46,452 bases of DNA from Coliplasma sp045538555 (GTDB lineage: Bacteria > Bacillota > Clostridia > Oscillospirales > CAG-382), in NCBI GenBank assembly GCA_045538555.1, contig JAZSRP010000033.1, forward strand, positions 1-46,452, given 5' to 3'. Below, one piece after another: positions 23,224-31,466 of the stretch. Positions within the stretch are counted from its first letter, which is position 1. Each line of letters opens with the position of its first letter. Both the position numbers and the translations under genes were made by a program. The notes beneath the pieces were generated by a model. That model was given only the letters and a program-made list of their open reading frames with translations. It was not told the origin of the DNA and made no database searches.

Positions 23224-23388
23224 TCAGATATCGTTTTTGTTTTTCGACACACAGCCGCATTTTTTTCCGCAGCTGTCACCATAGGGGCATCCAATGCATT
23301 TTTTGCCTTTTTTCTTCTCACGGACGATATAAAAAACCGCAAGAAAAACAATCAGTGCCACCACTGCAACGGCAATATAGTTTTCCAT
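23224..23388 (-). CDS. FeoB-associated Cys-rich membrane peptide
   Basis: 54 residues, found by translating the gap behind feoB. One N-terminal membrane helix (MENYIAVAVVALIVFLAVFY) is followed by a basic stretch and five closely spaced Cys (CIGC, SC, KCGC). This is the FeoB-associated Cys-rich family, thought to help FeoB in Fe(II) uptake, possibly as a FeoC-like or metal-handling partner. A GAGGAGG ribosome binding site lies before the ATG, 25 nt after the feoB stop, so it is the last gene of the feo operon. Confidence 0.85.
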   Translation of the reverse strand: MENYIAVAVVALIVFLAVFYIVREKKKGKKCIGCPYGDSCGKKCGCVSKNKNDI

Positions 23389-23413
23389 GGAATACCTCCT
23401 CATTTCCCGCCCT

Positions 23414-25402
23414 TCAGGCGGTTTTTTTGTTATTTTTCACACTGATTGCAACAACGATTGCCGCCATTGCTGCCACCGCGATCAATCCGGGGACAAATGC
23501 AGCGCCAAAAGCTCCGGTTGTGATCAGTGTTCCGATTTGATAAACCAGATAGCTTGTACTGAATCCCACTGCAAACTGAAGTCCGATTCCGCCCCAAAGC
23601 CATTTTGCGCTTTTCATTTCACTGCGCATTGCACCGATAGCGGCAAAACAGGGGGGCGTAAACAGGTTGAACATAAGATACGCCAGTGCAGCCACTTTTG
23701 TGATGGCAAACACCGATGCAACCTCTGCGCCGGCTCCCTCCAAAAGTGCCAGCTCCTCTGTATCAATAAAATTCTCAAGTCCCACAAAGCACACGGCAAG
23801 TGTTCCAACCACGTTTTCTTTTGCAATAAAACCGGTGACTGCCGCAGCGGCAAGCTGCCAGGAGAGAACTCCCACCACAGGGACCAACAGGTATGCAAAC
23901 GGTCCCGCAACCGAAGCAAGAATGGAGGAGTCCGCAGTTTCTGCCACGCCAAAGCTCCAATCAAAGGACTGCATGATCTGAACCACTGTGTTGCAAACCA
24001 GAATAATGGTGGCGGCTTTTACGATATACGCCCAGCCGCGGCTGCACATTGATTTGAACGCTCTCATAAGAGATGGAAGCTTGTATTCGGGAAGTTCGAT
24101 GATAAAAAATGATTTTTTTGCTTTGTAGCCGGTAATTTTGTTTACCAGCAACGCTCCGAAAAATATGATAATGATACCCACAAAATACATCAGGGTTCCC
24201 ACCCATGAAGCATCCTCAAAAAACGCTCCTGCAAACAAAGCGATGACGGGAAGCTTTGCCCCGCAGGGCATAAACGGCGCCAGCATTGCGGTTGCTCTGC
24301 GCTCACGCTCGTTGCGGATTGTCCTGCACGCCATAACACCGGGTATCGCACATCCCGTGGTGATAACAAAAGGAATCACGGATTTGCCGGACAAACCCAC
24401 TTTTTTGAAAATCGGGTCAAGCACTACGGACACCCTTGCCATGTATCCGCAATCCTCAAGGATGGCAATAAGAAAATACATCACCATAACCAGAGGCAAA
24501 AAGCCGATAACGGCAATAACTCCGCCCACAACTCCGTCCACCAGCAGAGCAGAAACAAGAGGATCTGCGTTTTCCAGCAATCCCGCCACCCACTCCTGCC
24601 CCAGCTCAAGAACCTCTACCAAGCGGTCGGCAATAAAAACGCCAAGTCCCTTTTCGTGCTGGGAAAGGAAAAACACAACGGACATCACCACTGCAAATAT
24701 GGGGATACCCAGCCATCTGTTGGTGAGAATGGCATCGATCTTGTCCTGATAATTTCGGTCCTTGGACAGGGTTTTGCGTTTTTCCACCTGTTTTACCACA
24801 GAGTTGACAAACTCAAATCTTTTTCGATCCGCCTGTTGAGCCGTTTTTTTGTCCAAAACCTCAACCGAATCCTGTGAATAGGGCGCCTTTTGCAGGTTTC
24901 CCAAAACCTTTTCCACCTGAGCCACGACCTCCTTGAGTCCGTCCTCAGAGGTAGACACGGTCTCAACCACCGGGCAGCCCAGCTTTTCGGAAAGAAGTGA
25001 AACGTCAATGCTGTTTTTCTTTTTTCGTGTGATGTCGGATTTATTGAGAGCTACTACCACGGGAATCCCCAGCTCTAAAAGCTGAGTGGTAAAAAACAAG
25101 CTTCGGCTCAGGTTGCCGGAGTCCACAATATTGATGATGGCATCGGGATTCTCGTTTTTGACGTACTCGCTTGTAATACTCTCCTCCGAAGTGAAGGGAG
25201 ACATGGAATATGCTCCGGGAAGATCCACTGCGATCAGCTCGTATTCTCCGCTGCAATATGCTTTTTTCATTGCGGCACTGCGGCTGTCCACGGTAACACC
25301 TGCCCAGTTGCCTACCTTTTCATTGCGGCCTGTCAGGGCATTGTACATCGTTGTCTTTCCGCTGTTTGGATTGCCCGCCAGCGCTATCCTGGCTTGTTTC
25401 AT
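23414..25402 (-). CDS. feoB: Ferrous iron transport protein B
   Basis: 662 residues. N-terminal G domain: P-loop GNPNSGKTT (~9-17), switch motif, DLPGAYS, NKSD. A GDI-like helical domain follows, then two gate regions of membrane helices (GFLPLVMVMYFLIAILEDCGYMARV and the repeat near the C-terminus FAAIGAMRSEMKS). FeoB is the main Fe(II) importer of anaerobes, working at the plasma membrane with FeoA in the cytoplasm. ATG 25402 is chosen because AAGGAGC precedes it; a longer frame starts in the operator region. It follows feoA by 133 nt, an unusually long gap that holds its own candidate promoter and operator. Confidence 0.97.
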   Translation of the reverse strand: MKQARIALAGNPNSGKTTMYNALTGRNEKVGNWAGVTVDSRSAAMKKAYCSGEYELIAVDLPGAYSMSPFTSEESITSEYVKNENPDAIINIVDSGNLSRSLFFTTQLLELGIPVVVALNKSDITRKKKNSIDVSLLSEKLGCPVVETVSTSEDGLKEVVAQVEKVLGNLQKAPYSQDSVEVLDKKTAQQADRKRFEFVNSVVKQVEKRKTLSKDRNYQDKIDAILTNRWLGIPIFAVVMSVVFFLSQHEKGLGVFIADRLVEVLELGQEWVAGLLENADPLVSALLVDGVVGGVIAVIGFLPLVMVMYFLIAILEDCGYMARVSVVLDPIFKKVGLSGKSVIPFVITTGCAIPGVMACRTIRNERERRATAMLAPFMPCGAKLPVIALFAGAFFEDASWVGTLMYFVGIIIIFFGALLVNKITGYKAKKSFFIIELPEYKLPSLMRAFKSMCSRGWAYIVKAATIILVCNTVVQIMQSFDWSFGVAETADSSILASVAGPFAYLLVPVVGVLSWQLAAAAVTGFIAKENVVGTLAVCFVGLENFIDTEELALLEGAGAEVASVFAITKVAALAYLMFNLFTPPCFAAIGAMRSEMKSAKWLWGGIGLQFAVGFSTSYLVYQIGTLITTGAFGAAFVPGLIAVAAMAAIVVAISVKNNKKTA

Positions 25403-25427
25403 AAAAAATGCTCCTTTATGTACTGTA

Positions 25428-25456
25428 TGTATAAGTTTGTATCGCTTTATTGACAA
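25428..25456 (-). promoter_or_regulatory. Possible separate promoter of feoB
   Basis: On the minus strand TTGTCA (25451-25456), 17-bp spacer, TATACA (25428-25433). The feo palindrome lies just upstream of the -35. Confidence 0.5.
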
Positions 25457-25473
25457 TAAAACATTCGGCCAGA

Positions 25474-25489
25474 GTTAGCGGCGGCTAAC
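25474..25489. promoter_or_regulatory. Iron-type operator palindrome, between feoA and feoB
   Basis: Palindrome GTTAGC-GGCG-GCTAAC, 16 bp. The same arms with a four-base centre recur at 25821-25836 near the feoA promoter. The arm sequence resembles the TTAGG-type boxes of DtxR/IdeR iron repressors, which is an inference from known box types. Confidence 0.75.
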
Positions 25490-25504
25490 CACTCTCCAAA
25501 AAAG

Positions 25505-25541
25505 GTTCTGATCCCTGCATTTTTTGCAGCAAAGATCAGAT
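25505..25541 (-). terminator. Terminator-like hairpin between feoA and feoB
   Basis: On the minus strand TCTGATC pairs with GATCAGA, with an inner TGCTGCA/TGCAG helix, followed by ACCTTTTTTGG. It could reduce feoA transcripts running into feoB, with the second promoter compensating. Confidence 0.5.
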
Positions 25542-25748
25542 TTCAATGGCATTGGCCAGATCTTTGTCCAGATTGTATCTTCCGTCCTTGATAGAAACGA
25601 TGCAGCCGCCCTTGAGATGTGAGATCACCGTTATGGGCTCACCGCTGTAACATCCCAAAGAAAACAGGAACGCATCCAACTCCTCATCATCGGTGTTGAT
25701 GGCTTTTATGATATATTCTGTTCCCTCTTGTGCTTCACGCAGGGTCAT
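25536..25748 (-). CDS. feoA: Ferrous iron transport protein A
   Basis: 70 residues, an SH3-like small protein of the FeoA family. The conserved pattern is IIKAINTDDEELDAFLFSLGCYSGEPITVISHLKGG, ending in LDKDLANAIEI. FeoA binds the cytoplasmic face of FeoB and promotes Fe(II) uptake. Ribosome binding site GGAGATGAGG lies before the ATG. It is the first gene behind a consensus promoter carrying an operator palindrome, so iron repression is expected. Confidence 0.93.
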   Translation of the reverse strand: MTLREAQEGTEYIIKAINTDDEELDAFLFSLGCYSGEPITVISHLKGGCIVSIKDGRYNLDKDLANAIEI

Positions 25749-25820
25749 GGCCTCATCTCCTAATCATTGCCTCTGGAACATTATACGCAGCAAAGGGAAT
25801 CTTATCCCTCTTTCACGGCA

Positions 25821-25836
25821 GTTAGCGTCGGCTAAC
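25821..25836. promoter_or_regulatory. Iron-type operator palindrome at the feoA promoter
   Basis: GTTAGC-GTCG-GCTAAC immediately downstream of the feoA -10, covering about +3 to +18, where a bound repressor would block transcription. It matches the palindrome at 25474-25489. Confidence 0.8.
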
Positions 25837-25845
25837 TCCTCTGTA

Positions 25846-25874
25846 ATTATACTCACGTTTTTGCAATTTGTCAA
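25846..25874 (-). promoter_or_regulatory. Promoter of feoA
   Basis: On the minus strand TTGACA (25869-25874), 17-bp spacer, TATAAT (25846-25851): full consensus. Confidence 0.9.
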
Positions 25875-25960
25875 CGATTTTTTGTGTTTTTTGTATTTTT
25901 GTTTATTCTGCACATTTGCACCCCAAAATACAAAGATTTTGTTTTTCAATTATAAACAAA

Positions 25961-26005
25961 AAAACACGCCATCCCTATGTTTTTTTTTGGAATGGCGTTT
26001 GTTTT
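25961..26005. terminator. Bidirectional terminator hairpin
   Basis: ACGCCAT (25966-25972) pairs with ATGGCGT (25992-25998) with further CC/GG pairing and a T-rich loop. T runs lie on the minus side (opposite A at 25957-25964). It probably ends the galE/zinc-ribbon minus-strand operon. Confidence 0.65.
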
Positions 26006-26026
26006 GTTTATTGAAATGCTGTTTTT

Positions 26027-26419
26027 TCAGGATTTTTTGTCAAACCTGTTGCCGCATCTTGGGCAGGTTACTGTGATCACTCCCCTGCCTCTGGGAACTC
26101 TCAGCCGTGCACGGCACTTGGGACACCGAAAATATTTGTGTGCTCTGTCAGAAAAGCGCTGCTTGAAAAAGGAAAGCTTTTTTGACAAACTGCCCATTAT
26201 TTTTGCAAACCGTGCGTCCTCTGCTCTTCTTTTTGGGATATTCCTCGAAAACATACGAAAAAGCATCCAAAAAAGCAACATGGTCTGTGCAACCCAAAGT
26301 ATCCTTGCGCCAACGCCCCGAACAAAAAGCGACGCTATGCCAAAAACTATCAGCAACACAGACTGCCCCATCGTGAGCCGATCTGCCCCGTATCTACCAT
26401 ACATAAATCTTTTAAACAT
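26027..26419 (-). CDS. Membrane protein with C-terminal zinc ribbon
   Basis: 130 residues: two hydrophobic segments (~18-34 and ~38-53) after a short basic N-terminus, then a basic linker and a C-terminal CPKC...CPRC zinc ribbon (FRCPKCRARLRVPRGRG, VTCPRCGNRFDKKS). Such membrane-anchored ribbons are common in Clostridia and of unknown role. ATG 26419 has GGAGA 12 nt upstream, a long spacing. It starts 7 nt after the galE stop, in the same direction, so it is probably co-transcribed with galE. Confidence 0.75.
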   Translation of the reverse strand: MFKRFMYGRYGADRLTMGQSVLLIVFGIASLFVRGVGARILWVAQTMLLFWMLFRMFSRNIPKRRAEDARFAKIMGSLSKKLSFFKQRFSDRAHKYFRCPKCRARLRVPRGRGVITVTCPRCGNRFDKKS

Positions 26420-26426
26420 TTTTATT

Positions 26427-27431
26427 TCAGTTCTCCGATTGGTGGTTCTTTTCAAAATTCCATGCGCTTCTGCACATTTCTTCCAATCCCAGCTCTGCTC
26501 TGAATCCTATCTCGCGCTCTGCCTTTTTGGGATCGGCATAGCACTCCGCAATATCGCCCGGTCGTCTTGCATCTATGCGGTAATTGATGGTGACTCCCGT
26601 GGAGTCCTCAAATGCTTTTATCAGCTCCAGCACGGAGTAGCCCCTGCCGGTACCCAGATTGTAGATATGAACACCCGGCACGGACAGGCGGCTCATTGCA
26701 CAGCAATGGCCCTTTGCCAGATCGCACACGTGGATATAATCCCTGACGCCCGTGCCGTCACGGGTGTCATAATCGTTTCCAAAAATGCTCAACTGAGGTA
26801 GAATGCCTTTTGCAACACGGGTAATAAAGGGCATCAGATTGTTGGGGATACCGTTGGGGTCGTCTCCGATCAGTCCGCTCTCATGGGCGCCGATAGGATT
26901 GAAATATCTCAGAAGCACCACGGACATTTCTCTGTCCGCTGCCGCAACGTCCTGCAATATATGCTCAATAAAAAGCTTTGTGGTGCCGTAGGGGTTGGTG
27001 GTGGAAAGGTCGGCATCCTCAGAAATTGGAACCGTTTTTGGAATACCGTACACCGTGGCACTGGACGAGAAAATCAGCTTTTTGCATCCGTGGTCACGCA
27101 TTTCAAACAAAAGGTTGAGGGTGCCGGTGATATTGTTGTGATAATATTCCATGGGCTTGGCTACGGATTCACCCACTGCCTTGAGCCCGGCAAAATGGAT
27201 CACCGCATCGATATCATAGGTATCAAAAACGCTTTTCAGCGCATCTCTGTCCAACAGGTCGCCAAAAACAAACACGGGTCTTGTGCCCGTAATGGTCTCA
27301 ATGTGGTCTGCCACGTCTGCTTTTGAGTTGCAGAGGTTGTCAAAAATAACCACTTCATGTCCCTTTTGGATCAGTTGAACGCAGGTATGCGACCCGATAT
27401 ATCCCATACCGCCTGTGACCAATATGCTCAT
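26427..27431 (-). CDS. galE: UDP-glucose 4-epimerase
   Basis: 334 residues, an extended SDR that interconverts UDP-glucose and UDP-galactose with tightly bound NAD. Rossmann motif TGGMGYIGSH (~6-15), FAGLKAVGES, SSSATVYG and NPYGTTK (YxxxK) are present, followed by the LRYFNPIGAH segment of GalE. It is full length. ATG 27431 follows GGGAG. It feeds UDP-galactose to glycan synthesis and takes part in the Leloir pathway, so it can use galactose released by the GH27 enzyme. The rest of the gal genes (galK, galT) are not in the window. Confidence 0.96.
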   Translation of the reverse strand: MSILVTGGMGYIGSHTCVQLIQKGHEVVIFDNLCNSKADVADHIETITGTRPVFVFGDLLDRDALKSVFDTYDIDAVIHFAGLKAVGESVAKPMEYYHNNITGTLNLLFEMRDHGCKKLIFSSSATVYGIPKTVPISEDADLSTTNPYGTTKLFIEHILQDVAAADREMSVVLLRYFNPIGAHESGLIGDDPNGIPNNLMPFITRVAKGILPQLSIFGNDYDTRDGTGVRDYIHVCDLAKGHCCAMSRLSVPGVHIYNLGTGRGYSVLELIKAFEDSTGVTINYRIDARRPGDIAECYADPKKAEREIGFRAELGLEEMCRSAWNFEKNHQSEN

Positions 27432-27469
27432 AACAATTCTCCCAAGAAACATTTTTTGTCTACATTATC

Positions 27470-27497
27470 AGTATAATCCCATTTTTCAGTTTGTCAA
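27470..27497 (-). promoter_or_regulatory. Promoter of galE
   Basis: On the minus strand TTGACA (27492-27497), 16-bp spacer, TATACT (27470-27475). Confidence 0.75.
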
Positions 27498-27576
27498 CAA
27501 CACAAATAACAACATTTTTTGAACAATATTACTTTTTTCGGTCGGTTTGAAAATTGGGCTTTGTTTTTTATGTCTC

Positions 27577-27605
27577 TTGACAAAAACAGCAGGGTTGGGT
27601 ATGAT
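27577..27605 (+). promoter_or_regulatory. Promoter of D,D-carboxypeptidase gene
   Basis: TTGACA (27577-27582), 17-bp spacer, TATGAT (27600-27605); a TATAAT overlaps downstream at 27606-27611. Confidence 0.75.
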
Positions 27606-27685
27606 TATAATGTATTTTTATGCACATACGCACTTTTGATCATACGATGCGTTTGCCAAAGATATACTTTACGGAGGTGATCTCC

Positions 27686-28852
27686 GTGAAGATTTGTTTG
27701 TTGATTATTGTGTTATTGTGCCTGTCGGCTGTGGGGTTCGTTCCCCTTTTTGCTCCGCCCCTGCCCCAAAACGCTCTTATTGAGGAAGAATTCGGGGCAA
27801 AAGAGATTCCGTTGTCACAGTCGGATTTTCCCTTTTGCAACGCAGACTCAGCCGTTTTGATGGATGGTGACAGCGGAACCATTCTTTTTGAAAAAAATTC
27901 CCACAAGGTTCGGGGGATGGCAAGCACCACAAAGATCATGACAGCGTTGGTAGCGCTTGAAACGGTGGATCCCGACGTTGAGTTTGAGATACCTCCCGCC
28001 GCCTGCGGCATTGAGGGCAGCTCCGTTTATCTTCAGGAGGGTGAGATTTTGACCGCAGGTCAGCTTTTGTACTGCCTTTTGCTGGAGAGCGGAAACGATT
28101 CTGCCGCTGCCATTGCGCTGCTTTGCTGCGGAAGTATACGAGCGTTTGCTGAAAAAATGAACAGCACTGCGGAGGAATTGGGGCTTGAAAACACCCATTT
28201 TGAAAACCCGCACGGCTTGAGCGACAAAAATCATTATACCACCGCTCATGATCTTGCAATCATCACCGCACAGGCAATGAGACACCCTGTTTTCAGGCAG
28301 ATTGTGGGTACGAAAAAATATACCTTTACTCCAAAAAAGGGCACAACTCGCACGCTGGTGAACCACAACAAGCTTTTGTTTGGGTTTGACGGTGCAACCG
28401 GAGTAAAAACAGGATACACAAAAGCCGACGGAAAATGTCTGGTTTCCTCGGCATCACGTGAAGGACTCAACCTGATCGCTGTCACTCTTTGCGACAGCAA
28501 CCCTACCCGCACCCACACAGATCTGTTGAATTTTGGTTTTGAAAGTTATGAAAAAAAGCTTCTCTGCCAAAGCGGAGAGATCACGACCGTTGTCCCCCTG
28601 ATGGGAGGGATGTACGATTCCGTCACCCTTTCAAACCCCGACACGGTCTCCCTCTGCCTCCCAAAAGGCACAGAGTTCAGCACAAAAATCGTTGCCCCTT
28701 CCGTCTTGTATCCCCCTCTGGAAAAGGGCTCCGTTTTTGGGTATGTCATTTTTGAAAGCGGGGGAAGTTCTGTTTACATAACCCCTTTGGTTGCCACTGA
28801 AGCACAGGAATACAAAAAAATTTCGTTTTGGAAAAAACTGTTTTGGAGATAA
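27686..28852 (+). CDS. dacF: D-alanyl-D-alanine carboxypeptidase (PBP5/DacF type)
   Basis: 388 residues, exported: hydrophobic signal (~4-25). It trims the terminal D-Ala of peptidoglycan pentapeptides. The penicillin-binding motifs are in order: STTK (S80-K83, catalytic Ser and Lys), SGN (in LLESGNDSA) and KTG (K241-G243). A C-terminal beta domain follows (from ~275), of the PBP5_C type but rather short, and the end lacks the long amphipathic helix seen in E. coli PBP5. GTG 27686 follows GGAGGTGA by five nt. The gene is followed within six nt by the pseudouridine synthase, so it heads the operon. Confidence 0.93.
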   Translation: MKICLLIIVLLCLSAVGFVPLFAPPLPQNALIEEEFGAKEIPLSQSDFPFCNADSAVLMDGDSGTILFEKNSHKVRGMASTTKIMTALVALETVDPDVEFEIPPAACGIEGSSVYLQEGEILTAGQLLYCLLLESGNDSAAAIALLCCGSIRAFAEKMNSTAEELGLENTHFENPHGLSDKNHYTTAHDLAIITAQAMRHPVFRQIVGTKKYTFTPKKGTTRTLVNHNKLLFGFDGATGVKTGYTKADGKCLVSSASREGLNLIAVTLCDSNPTRTHTDLLNFGFESYEKKLLCQSGEITTVVPLMGGMYDSVTLSNPDTVSLCLPKGTEFSTKIVAPSVLYPPLEKGSVFGYVIFESGGSSVYITPLVATEAQEYKKISFWKKLFWR

Positions 28853-28858
28853 AAAATC

Positions 28859-29620
28859 ATGGAAGATATCAAGCTTCAAAAATATGTTTCGGAATGCGGG
28901 CTCATGTCCCGCCGAGCCGCAGAAAAGGAGATTTTAGAGGGAAACTTTGAGATCAACGGTGTTGTGGCGACGTTGGGAATGCGTGTAGACCCAAAAAACG
29001 ACGCAGTCACCTACAAGGGGCGTCCCCTGAATCCGGAAACGGACAAAAAAGTTTACATAATTCTCAACAAACCCAAGGGCGTGGTCACCACCATGAAGGA
29101 TGAGAAAGGACGCAAAAACGTGTCTGAACTGGTGGACGCGGGAGTCCGTGTCTACCCCGTGGGCAGGCTTGATCTCAACAGTGAAGGACTGCTGCTGATG
29201 ACCAACGACGGAGCGCTGGCAAACTCTGTCATGCACCCGTCGGGTATGATAAAAAAGATCTATTCCGTGACCGTAAAGGGAAAAATTGACAACAACGTCA
29301 TTGACAAGGTTCGTGCCACACGGGAGCTTGACGGAGAGAGCATTGCGGAATTTGGACTCAAGCTCATCTCACGCAACGAGAATTCCAGCGTGCTTGAGTT
29401 CACGCTGTACGAGGGCAAAAACCGTGAGGTCAGACGTTTGTGTGAAAAAGAAGGGCTTTTTGTAAAAAAACTGAAAAGGATCGCTCTCGGTCCCATACGG
29501 CTGGGAGAACTGAAAACAGGTGAATACAGGCCGCTGACAAAGCTTGAGCTGGATTCTCTGAAAAAAGCAATTTCGGGAGGTACAAAAAATGAGCGACAAA
29601 AAACAAAACCTTTCATTTGA
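28859..29620 (+). CDS. rRNA pseudouridine synthase (RluB/RsuA family)
   Basis: 253 residues. An N-terminal S4 RNA-binding domain (LQKYVSECGLMSRRAAEKEI) is followed by the RsuA-type catalytic domain. The motif GRLDLNSEGLLLMTNDG holds the catalytic Asp, and KNREVRRLCEKEG is the family signature near the C-terminus. The enzyme should isomerise uridine in 23S (RluB) or 16S (RsuA) rRNA; RluB is likelier in Clostridia. The last 32 bases overlap the xseB start, an unusually deep overlap. Confidence 0.93.
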   Translation: MEDIKLQKYVSECGLMSRRAAEKEILEGNFEINGVVATLGMRVDPKNDAVTYKGRPLNPETDKKVYIILNKPKGVVTTMKDEKGRKNVSELVDAGVRVYPVGRLDLNSEGLLLMTNDGALANSVMHPSGMIKKIYSVTVKGKIDNNVIDKVRATRELDGESIAEFGLKLISRNENSSVLEFTLYEGKNREVRRLCEKEGLFVKKLKRIALGPIRLGELKTGEYRPLTKLELDSLKKAISGGTKNERQKTKPFI

Positions 29621-29822
29621 GGAGGCAATGTCTCGACTGGAGCAGATCGTCAGATCTCTTGAGGGCGGAAACGTGGCTCTGGAGGACCTGATGAAGCTTT
29701 TTGACGAGGGCTCCGAGCTTGTGAAGTTCTGCACTTCAAAGCTGAACGCCGCAGAAAAAAAGGTGGTTCTTTTGAAGAACGACAACGGCGTCATCAGCGA
29801 GGAGGATTTTGACGTAAAATGA
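29589..29822 (+). CDS. xseB: Exodeoxyribonuclease VII small subunit
   Basis: 77 residues with the XseB pattern LSFEEAMSRLEQIVRSLEGGNVALEDLMKLFDEGSELVKFC, a helical hairpin that assembles around the catalytic subunit XseA. Together they degrade single-stranded DNA to short oligonucleotides. GGGAGG lies before the ATG, within the pseudouridine synthase gene. In most Firmicutes xseA is directly upstream; here it is absent from the window. Stop overlaps the ispA start by four nt. Confidence 0.95.
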   Translation: MSDKKQNLSFEEAMSRLEQIVRSLEGGNVALEDLMKLFDEGSELVKFCTSKLNAAEKKVVLLKNDNGVISEEDFDVK

Positions 29823-30709
29823 GCTTTGAAAACGAGATTGTGCGAATGGCACCAAAAATCGAGGATCGGTTGGAGGAACTGTTGGGGTATGATCCCCATT
29901 GCAGTGAGGCGCGGCTGTGGAGCGCAATGAATTATTCTGCGCTGGGCGGCGGAAAGCGGCTTCGCGGATTTTTGGCAATGAAATTTTGCTCTCTTTGCGG
30001 TGCGCCGGAGGCGCATGCCCTTGACTATGCCGCTGCAATTGAAATGATACACGCATTTTCGCTTATACACGATGATCTTCCCGCCATGGACGACGACGAT
30101 CTCCGCAGAGGAAAGCCCTCCTGCCACGTTGCCTATGACGAAGCGACCGCAATTCTGGCCGGAGATGCGCTGGCGCTCAACGCATTTTACGTCGCGGGAG
30201 AGAACAAAGACGTCCCCCCGGAGAGAAATGCCGAAGCAATGATACTGCTTTCAAAAAACGCGGGAAGCAACGGAATGACCGGCGGTCAGCAGATTGACCT
30301 TGACAGCGAGGGGATGCAGACAGAGCTTGACGAGATCATTCGGCTTATCGATTTAAAAACCGGTGCCCTTATCTCATGTGCATGCGTGCTGGGCTGTATT
30401 GCGGCAGGCACCGATGAAAAAACCAAGAAAAACGCATCGGTTTTCGGGACCATGTGCGGCAGAGCTTTTCAGATCACCGACGATCTGCTTGACCTCAACG
30501 CAAGCTCCGAGCAGTTGGGAAAAACCGCAAAAAAAGACGAAAAAGCGGGAAAAAGCACCGTTGCCTCGCTTTTGGGTCAAAAGGGTGCTATGAATATGGC
30601 AAAAAGCTGTATCGATATCGCAAAAAACGTTTTGGAGGAATTTCCGGCAGGAAGGGCAAGAAAGTGCCTGACCGAGTTTTGCGATTATATCCTCACCCGT
30701 GAAAAGTGA
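29819..30709 (+). CDS. ispA: Polyprenyl (farnesyl/geranylgeranyl) diphosphate synthase
   Basis: 296 residues. It condenses isopentenyl diphosphate with allylic diphosphates to build C15-C20 prenyl chains for undecaprenyl and quinone-type lipids. First Asp-rich motif DDLPAMDDDDLRRG (FARM) and second DDLLDLNAS (SARM) are present, with GGGKRLRG for IPP binding. DDLPAMDDDD is typical of bacterial FPP synthases. The ATGA overlap with xseB implies coupling. In this genus-level gene order it is followed by the OLE RNA gene, then oapA and dxs, all in isoprenoid and envelope metabolism. Confidence 0.96.
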   Translation: MSFENEIVRMAPKIEDRLEELLGYDPHCSEARLWSAMNYSALGGGKRLRGFLAMKFCSLCGAPEAHALDYAAAIEMIHAFSLIHDDLPAMDDDDLRRGKPSCHVAYDEATAILAGDALALNAFYVAGENKDVPPERNAEAMILLSKNAGSNGMTGGQQIDLDSEGMQTELDEIIRLIDLKTGALISCACVLGCIAAGTDEKTKKNASVFGTMCGRAFQITDDLLDLNASSEQLGKTAKKDEKAGKSTVASLLGQKGAMNMAKSCIDIAKNVLEEFPAGRARKCLTEFCDYILTREK

Positions 30710-30735
30710 GTTGTATAAATATATTATCAATATAC

Positions 30736-30764
30736 TTGAAATTGTGCGTACTATGTGATATAAT
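30736..30764 (+). promoter_or_regulatory. Promoter of the OLE RNA gene
   Basis: TTGAAA (30736-30741), 17-bp spacer, TATAAT (30759-30764), with extended TGA before the -10. It reads directly into the structured RNA, with predicted transcription start near 30771. Confidence 0.9.
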
Positions 30765-30770
30765 ACATTT

Positions 30771-31425
30771 GCGATGGCGCAGTATCCTAGTTGTTCTTTC
30801 GCTGCTGAAAGCGTGCCTAAAAATACGCATAAAGGCAAATCGATGAAGCCCCTTGTGCTTGCTGTCAACGCCCAGTTGAGGGTGGGTGCTGGGGGAATAG
30901 GTTTGTGGGCGCTCCGTAATGGCATACGGATTCCGACCCACCTACCTTTGGAGGCTTTTTTCTGTGGACGACGGCAAAAACACGAGCGTGCACAGATCAA
31001 AGATTAAACCTATCACGCGGTGCTTGACGCTGTGGATAGATGTAGCCTGCCTTGCGTGGGTATTGGCGGATACAGGTTGTACCCGGCGGAGATTAGCTAC
31101 CGAAGACGGGATTTATCCCTGTTGAAATCATACCTGCAAAAGAGGATTAGGCAGATAAGAATGAGCATTGAGGAAAACTCCTAGGCTGTGGCGGCGACAT
31201 GCCGCTCTGGCGTGCCGGGATTACAGTGTGGACTTACAGGCAATCAAGTTGCGGATACAGTGATGTACCGACTCAGACTTTAAAGGGGAACCGCTCCATC
31301 GGCGACGAGGAGTAGTCTGTGGGGAAATCCTACTTGACCGCATGCTACAAGGTTTACCTGCACGCCGCCATCAACAACCGCAAAAAAAGGGTTTGTCTCC
31401 GTGAGATCAACCCTTTTTTGGATTT
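30771..31425 (+). ncRNA. ole: OLE RNA (ornate, large, extremophilic)
   Basis: A 655-nt region with no plausible gene lies between ispA and a small membrane-protein gene followed by dxs. It has its own promoter and ends in a terminator. It is GC-richer than other intergenic DNA here and rich in complementary segments, such as GTGGG (30905-30909)/CCCAC (30937-30941) enclosing TCCGTA (30913-30918)/TACGGA (30925-30930). The locus ispA-ole-oapA-dxs and the length (~600 nt) are those described for OLE RNA of extremophilic and anaerobic Firmicutes. OLE forms a membrane-associated complex with OapA and is linked to magnesium, ethanol and cold stress tolerance. The identification is by position, size and partner; I could not run a covariance search. 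Confidence 0.88.
31383..31425 (+). terminator. Intrinsic terminator of OLE RNA
   Basis: AAAAAAGGGTT (31383-31393) pairs with AACCCTTTTTT (31409-31419), followed by GG and a T run at 31423-31429. The inner loop holds a TCTC/GAGA helix. OLE RNA can thus be made as a free transcript, with read-through to oapA. Confidence 0.88.
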
Positions 31426-31466
31426 TTTTGAAACATCGGCTTGAAAGGAGCCGCATATTCTGACAA

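Noticed and set aside
23387..24052. Cys/His-rich open frame on the plus strand opposite feoB
   Set aside because: It is antisense to the conserved membrane domain of feoB; its Cys/His content mirrors feoB codons.
30774..31125. Short open frames inside the OLE region
   Set aside because: They lack ribosome binding sites, begin at the RNA start site and run through base-paired segments; codon content is unlike neighbouring genes.
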